Assembly (NCBI GenBank): GCA_002431975.1
Contig: DJFA01000048.1
Location: 753 to 9,808 of the forward strand
DNA length: 9,056 bases
Origin: Ruminococcus sp. UBA5884
GTDB taxonomy: Bacteria > Bacillota > Clostridia > Oscillospirales > Ruminococcaceae
Direction of reading: 5' to 3'
The position numbers were made by a program, and so were the translations under genes. This document shows positions 6,358-9,056 of this stretch, in pieces (within the stretch, counting starts at the first letter, position 1; each line of letters begins with the position of its first letter). The notes below the pieces were generated by a model. That model had not been told where the DNA came from and did no database searches. It worked only from the letters and a program-made list of their open reading frames with translations.

Positions 6358-6927
6358 ATGGATATGTCAGGCGGAATGTTCGGCAAGATAGCCCCCGGAA
6401 TGTGCAGACTTTCAATGAACGGAGATATTGCAGTAAAAACATCATCAGGCTATAAGTCCTATAATGTAAATACAGGCAGACTCATAAACTGTAACAGCTT
6501 TGTATTTGATATAGGCGAGGATTTTTTCTTTGTAATACCAACCAAAAAAGCCTCTGCCGGAGATATTATTCTTGTTGGCGGCAAACCGAAATGTGTTCTT
6601 AAAAAGGAAAATGATATCATAACTGTTATCAACTATGAGGATTCCACAATAGAAAATATAATCCCTGAAAGACAGATATTTCTCGGTAATACCTACTTTT
6701 TCGGAAAAATAGTTTCTTTCTTCGGAAACAGAAAATCCAAGGGCAAAAATGGTATTGGCAAAATAATGAAATATATGATGCTTTCAGATATGATGAAAAA
6801 CGGCGGCAGTTCCCAGAACATGAATCCTATGCTTGCAATGGCTCTTGCAGGCGGCGGAATGAATGATATGTTTGACGGAATATTCGATTTTGATGATGAT
6901 GACAATACGGAAGGAGAAGATAAATAA
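6358..6927 (+). CDS. Hypothetical protein with Met/Gly-rich and acidic C-terminus
   Basis: I do not recognise this 189-aa protein. The N-terminal 115 residues look beta-strand rich (short alternating segments such as GDIAVKTSSGYKSYNV and DFFFVIPTKK), with no signal peptide or membrane segment. Residues about 120-150 are basic with a Met-rich helix (KIMKYMMLSDMMKNGG). Residues 150-175 are rich in Met, Gly and Ala, and the end is acidic (FDFDDDDNTEGEDK). This order (folded domain, flexible Met-rich part, acidic tail) suggests a binding or scaffolding protein rather than an enzyme. AAGGAGG lies 7 bases before the ATG. The stop overlaps the next start (TAATG), so its translation is coupled to the VWA protein, the likeliest partner. 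Confidence 0.75.
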   Translation: MDMSGGMFGKIAPGMCRLSMNGDIAVKTSSGYKSYNVNTGRLINCNSFVFDIGEDFFFVIPTKKASAGDIILVGGKPKCVLKKENDIITVINYEDSTIENIIPERQIFLGNTYFFGKIVSFFGNRKSKGKNGIGKIMKYMMLSDMMKNGGSSQNMNPMLAMALAGGGMNDMFDGIFDFDDDDNTEGEDK

Positions 6928-7799
6928 TGGGCAGCGGAGTATGGAACAGAAATTCATTCAGCGATTACAGCAGACGTGCAGGCAGAACAGTATCAGCAAA
7001 TGGTGATATTGTCGGAAATTATTCAGCACAGGATATGTTTGCTTCAAGAAATATTGCAGATGTACTCAATCCTTACAAGGTAATAAGAGAATGCTGCGAC
7101 AGCGATGAACATCCTGCAACTATTCCTGTAATTCTTGCACTTGATGTTACAGGAAGCATGGGAAGTGCTGCTGTTGAGGTGGCAAAACGTCTTAATACTG
7201 TAATGACAAAGCTCTATGAAACTACAAAAGATGTGGAATTTATGATAATGGGTATAGGTGACCTTGCTTATGACAGAGCTCCTGTACAGGCTTCACAGTT
7301 TGAATCAGATATACGCATTGCCGAACAGCTTGATAAAATTTATTTTGAAGGCGGAGGCGGCGGAAACGGTTATGAATCCTATACGGCAGCATGGTATTTT
7401 GCTCTTAACAATACAAATCTTGACTGCCATAAAAGAGGCAGAAAAGGCCTTATCATAACAATGGGCGATGAACCTCTCAATCCGTATCTTCCACAGAAAC
7501 CTCTTGAAAGAGTTCTCGGAACAAGCCTTGAAAATAATATTGAAACAAGTGAACTTTATAATAAAACAATCGAAAAATTTGATATATATCATCTTGCAGT
7601 AATTGACCCGAAATCTCATGGCGGATATTATGAAAATGAAATAATGAGAAGCTTTGGCGTATATCTTGATAAAAAACATCTCAGAAAAACAAATCTCAAT
7701 AATATAGCTCCGACAATAATAAATATCATAACGGATTTTGCAGGAGAAAAGACTCATACAGAACAAAAAAGCGGATTAAGAAAATTTATATCATGGTAG
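6927..7799 (+). CDS. VWA-domain protein with MIDAS motif
   Basis: A 290-aa soluble protein. After about 60 residues with no clear domain comes a von Willebrand A fold: VILALDVTGSMGS gives the MIDAS residues D73, T75 and S77. A Gly-run with NGYESY follows (about 142-152), then GLIITMGDEPLNP with D181 as a likely later metal-site Asp. No signal peptide or transmembrane segment is seen, so it probably acts inside the cell. Bacterial VWA proteins often assemble with partner proteins or AAA ATPases through a bound metal; no ATPase is visible here. The start overlaps the previous stop by one base, with AAGGAGAA (6911-6918) 8 bases upstream. It sits between the unknown small protein and the synthetase homologue, so all probably work in one complex or pathway. 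Substrate or ligand unknown. Confidence 0.85.
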   Translation: MGSGVWNRNSFSDYSRRAGRTVSANGDIVGNYSAQDMFASRNIADVLNPYKVIRECCDSDEHPATIPVILALDVTGSMGSAAVEVAKRLNTVMTKLYETTKDVEFMIMGIGDLAYDRAPVQASQFESDIRIAEQLDKIYFEGGGGGNGYESYTAAWYFALNNTNLDCHKRGRKGLIITMGDEPLNPYLPQKPLERVLGTSLENNIETSELYNKTIEKFDIYHLAVIDPKSHGGYYENEIMRSFGVYLDKKHLRKTNLNNIAPTIINIITDFAGEKTHTEQKSGLRKFISW

Positions 7800-7812
7800 C
7801 AGGGTGATGATG

Positions 7813-9018
7813 ATGAAATACAGCGAACATGAAATAAAGGTCGTTATTGGTGCATCATACGGCGATGAGGGAAAAGGTCTTATGACAGACTGTTTTTGCA
7901 GAAATGCACTCGAACAAGAAAAGAACTGTATTACAGTACTCCATAACGGCGGTGCTCAGAGAGGTCATACCGTATCAGTAAAAAATGGCATACGTCATGT
8001 ATTTCATCATCTTTCTTCCGGAACGTTTGCTCATTCAGATACATATTTTGCAGATACATTTATAATTAATCCGATGGTTTTTGCAGACGAACACAGCTTT
8101 CTGCTCCCTGATACAAAAATATACTGTTCGCCGGAATGCAGATGGTCAACTCCTTTTGACATGATGATAAACCAGATAGCTGAGGACAGCAGGGGAGAAA
8201 ACCGTCATGGAAGCTGCGGCTTTGGTATATGGGAAACTATAGTAAGATATGATAACAGCAAAACGGTTTCATTTCATGAATTTATATCAATGAATGTATA
8301 TGAGAAAACAGCATATCTTAAAAATATCCGTGACAGTTATATGCCTTTGAGGTTTCAGCAGCTTAATATAAAACAGATTTCAGATGAATGGCATGAAATT
8401 ATAAAAAATGACTCAATTATTGAAAATTTCATTGCCGACTGTGAATATTTTGCCGCAAATACGATTATAACAGACAGCAGTATTCTTGAAAAATATCCTT
8501 TTATAGTATTTGAAGGAGCTCAGGGACTTCTGCTCAGTCAGGATTCCGGCAAAAATGAAAAATACACTACTCCAAGTTTTACGGGAGCAGAAAATCCGGT
8601 CAGAATGATAAAAAATCTTTCAGGAAAAATCAATACTGAAGTATGCTATATAACCCGTTCATATCTTACACGTCACGGAGCAGGTCTTTTTGAAGACGAA
8701 TGCCCGAAAAATGAAATAAATCCGGATATGATTGATATGACGAATGTTCCTAATAACTATCAGGGTACATTAAGATACGGAAAGCTTGATATTAAAAAAC
8801 TGTTGAAAAGAATAAATGATGATTTTGCGGCATTCAGAGCTGTTTCCAATGCAGAAATGTCAGTTGCTGTTACTCATCTTAATGAAACTGACGGAATGAT
8901 TGCTGCTCCGGACGGATACGTTTCAATTCAGAATATTGGCATTGATAAACTATATTGCTCGTATAATGAGTTTGAATTTAACGCCAATCCGACAACAAAA
9001 TTTTATGATTCAAAATAA
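7813..9018 (+). CDS. Diverged adenylosuccinate synthetase-like ligase
   Basis: A 401-aa homologue of PurA (E. coli about 432 aa). Kept from the family: the P-loop GDEGKG (residues 17-22, catalytic Asp D18), GHT with catalytic His H52, FEGAQG (233-238) and TRHGAG (286-291). Lost or changed: the aspartate-binding GATTGRRRRTGW region reads VPNNYQGTLRYGKLD (312-326), the guanine-recognition TKLD reads THLN (354-357), and the TTGRGIGP loop reads SCGFGIWE (134-141). It therefore probably activates a carbonyl oxygen of a different nucleotide-like substrate by phosphorylation and joins it to an amine other than aspartate, possibly with ATP rather than GTP. The start is one of several in-frame codons (GTG 7804, ATG 7807, 7810, 7813); 7813 is best spaced from AGGG at 7801-7804, with 7810 also possible. 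It lies 13 bases after the VWA gene. It is not the housekeeping purA. Confidence 0.85.
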   Translation: MKYSEHEIKVVIGASYGDEGKGLMTDCFCRNALEQEKNCITVLHNGGAQRGHTVSVKNGIRHVFHHLSSGTFAHSDTYFADTFIINPMVFADEHSFLLPDTKIYCSPECRWSTPFDMMINQIAEDSRGENRHGSCGFGIWETIVRYDNSKTVSFHEFISMNVYEKTAYLKNIRDSYMPLRFQQLNIKQISDEWHEIIKNDSIIENFIADCEYFAANTIITDSSILEKYPFIVFEGAQGLLLSQDSGKNEKYTTPSFTGAENPVRMIKNLSGKINTEVCYITRSYLTRHGAGLFEDECPKNEINPDMIDMTNVPNNYQGTLRYGKLDIKKLLKRINDDFAAFRAVSNAEMSVAVTHLNETDGMIAAPDGYVSIQNIGIDKLYCSYNEFEFNANPTTKFYDSK

Positions 9019-9056
9019 GAAATTTTCTTCATAATTTGTAGGGGCTTCCTTAAGTT
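9019..9056. other. Right-edge non-coding remainder
   Basis: The 38 bases after the last stop codon hold no convincing terminator, promoter or start codon with a ribosome site, so transcription may continue past the edge. Confidence 0.5.

Noticed and set aside
7305..7766. Long open frame (153 codons) on the minus strand
   Set aside because: It lies antisense to the VWA gene, has an unlikely composition (Phe, Ile and Cys rich), no ribosome site and no recognisable domain.
7813..9018. Housekeeping purA
   Set aside because: The aspartate loop, GTP motif and IMP loops are replaced, and the operon context has no purine biosynthesis genes.
1..9056. CRISPR array, tRNA or rRNA genes
   Set aside because: I saw no regularly spaced direct repeats, and no cloverleaf or rRNA-like sequence on either strand.

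Overview
The window reads as a low-GC Gram-positive chromosome, most likely a gut Clostridium-class bacterium of the Ruminococcus/Oscillospiraceae type. This rests on AT-rich DNA, strong AGGAGG-type ribosome sites, sigma-A promoters, an IS982-like transposase and glycolipid glycosyltransferases typical of Firmicutes. Species is an inference only; no rRNA or other marker gene is present.

Layout. (1) Positions 1-236 hold one end of an IS982-type insertion sequence whose transposase runs out of the window on the minus strand. Its outer end lies in the first codons of an OmpR-type response regulator (236-910), which has lost its start codon and promoter and ends at a hairpin terminator. (2) Positions 1088-3918 are a three-gene plus-strand operon: a diacylglycerol glucosyltransferase-like GT4 enzyme, a VTT/TVP38 membrane protein, and a second GT4 enzyme of the diglycosyl-diacylglycerol synthase type. 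It probably makes, and perhaps moves, membrane glycolipid. A two-way terminator (3930-3961) separates it from the next, convergent gene. (3) Positions 3966-5427 hold a divergent pair: a cysteine-rich 4Fe-4S protein (minus) and a Crp/Fnr-type regulator (plus). They share a 97-bp intergenic region with two back-to-back -10 boxes and one perfect 16-bp palindrome. The palindrome sits at about -41.5 for the iron-sulfur gene and about +16.5 for the regulator gene, which suggests activation of one and repression of the other.

(4) Positions 5507-9018 hold the most unusual unit, a tightly packed four-gene operon: an NrtR-like Nudix/winged-helix regulator, an unrecognised 189-aa protein with a Met/Gly-rich and acidic C-terminus, a von Willebrand A (VWA) protein with a MIDAS motif, and a strongly diverged adenylosuccinate synthetase homologue. 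The operon has a good sigma-A promoter and a perfect 23-bp palindrome just downstream of it, the likely operator. The synthetase homologue keeps the catalytic GDEGKG and GHT motifs but lacks the usual aspartate-binding loop and guanine-recognition motif, so it probably ligates something other than IMP and aspartate with GTP. Together this looks like a nucleotide-derivative or ADP-ribose/NAD-linked pathway or stress system of unknown function. It is the best candidate in the window for an undescribed system. The operon may continue past the right edge, since no terminator is visible after its last gene.
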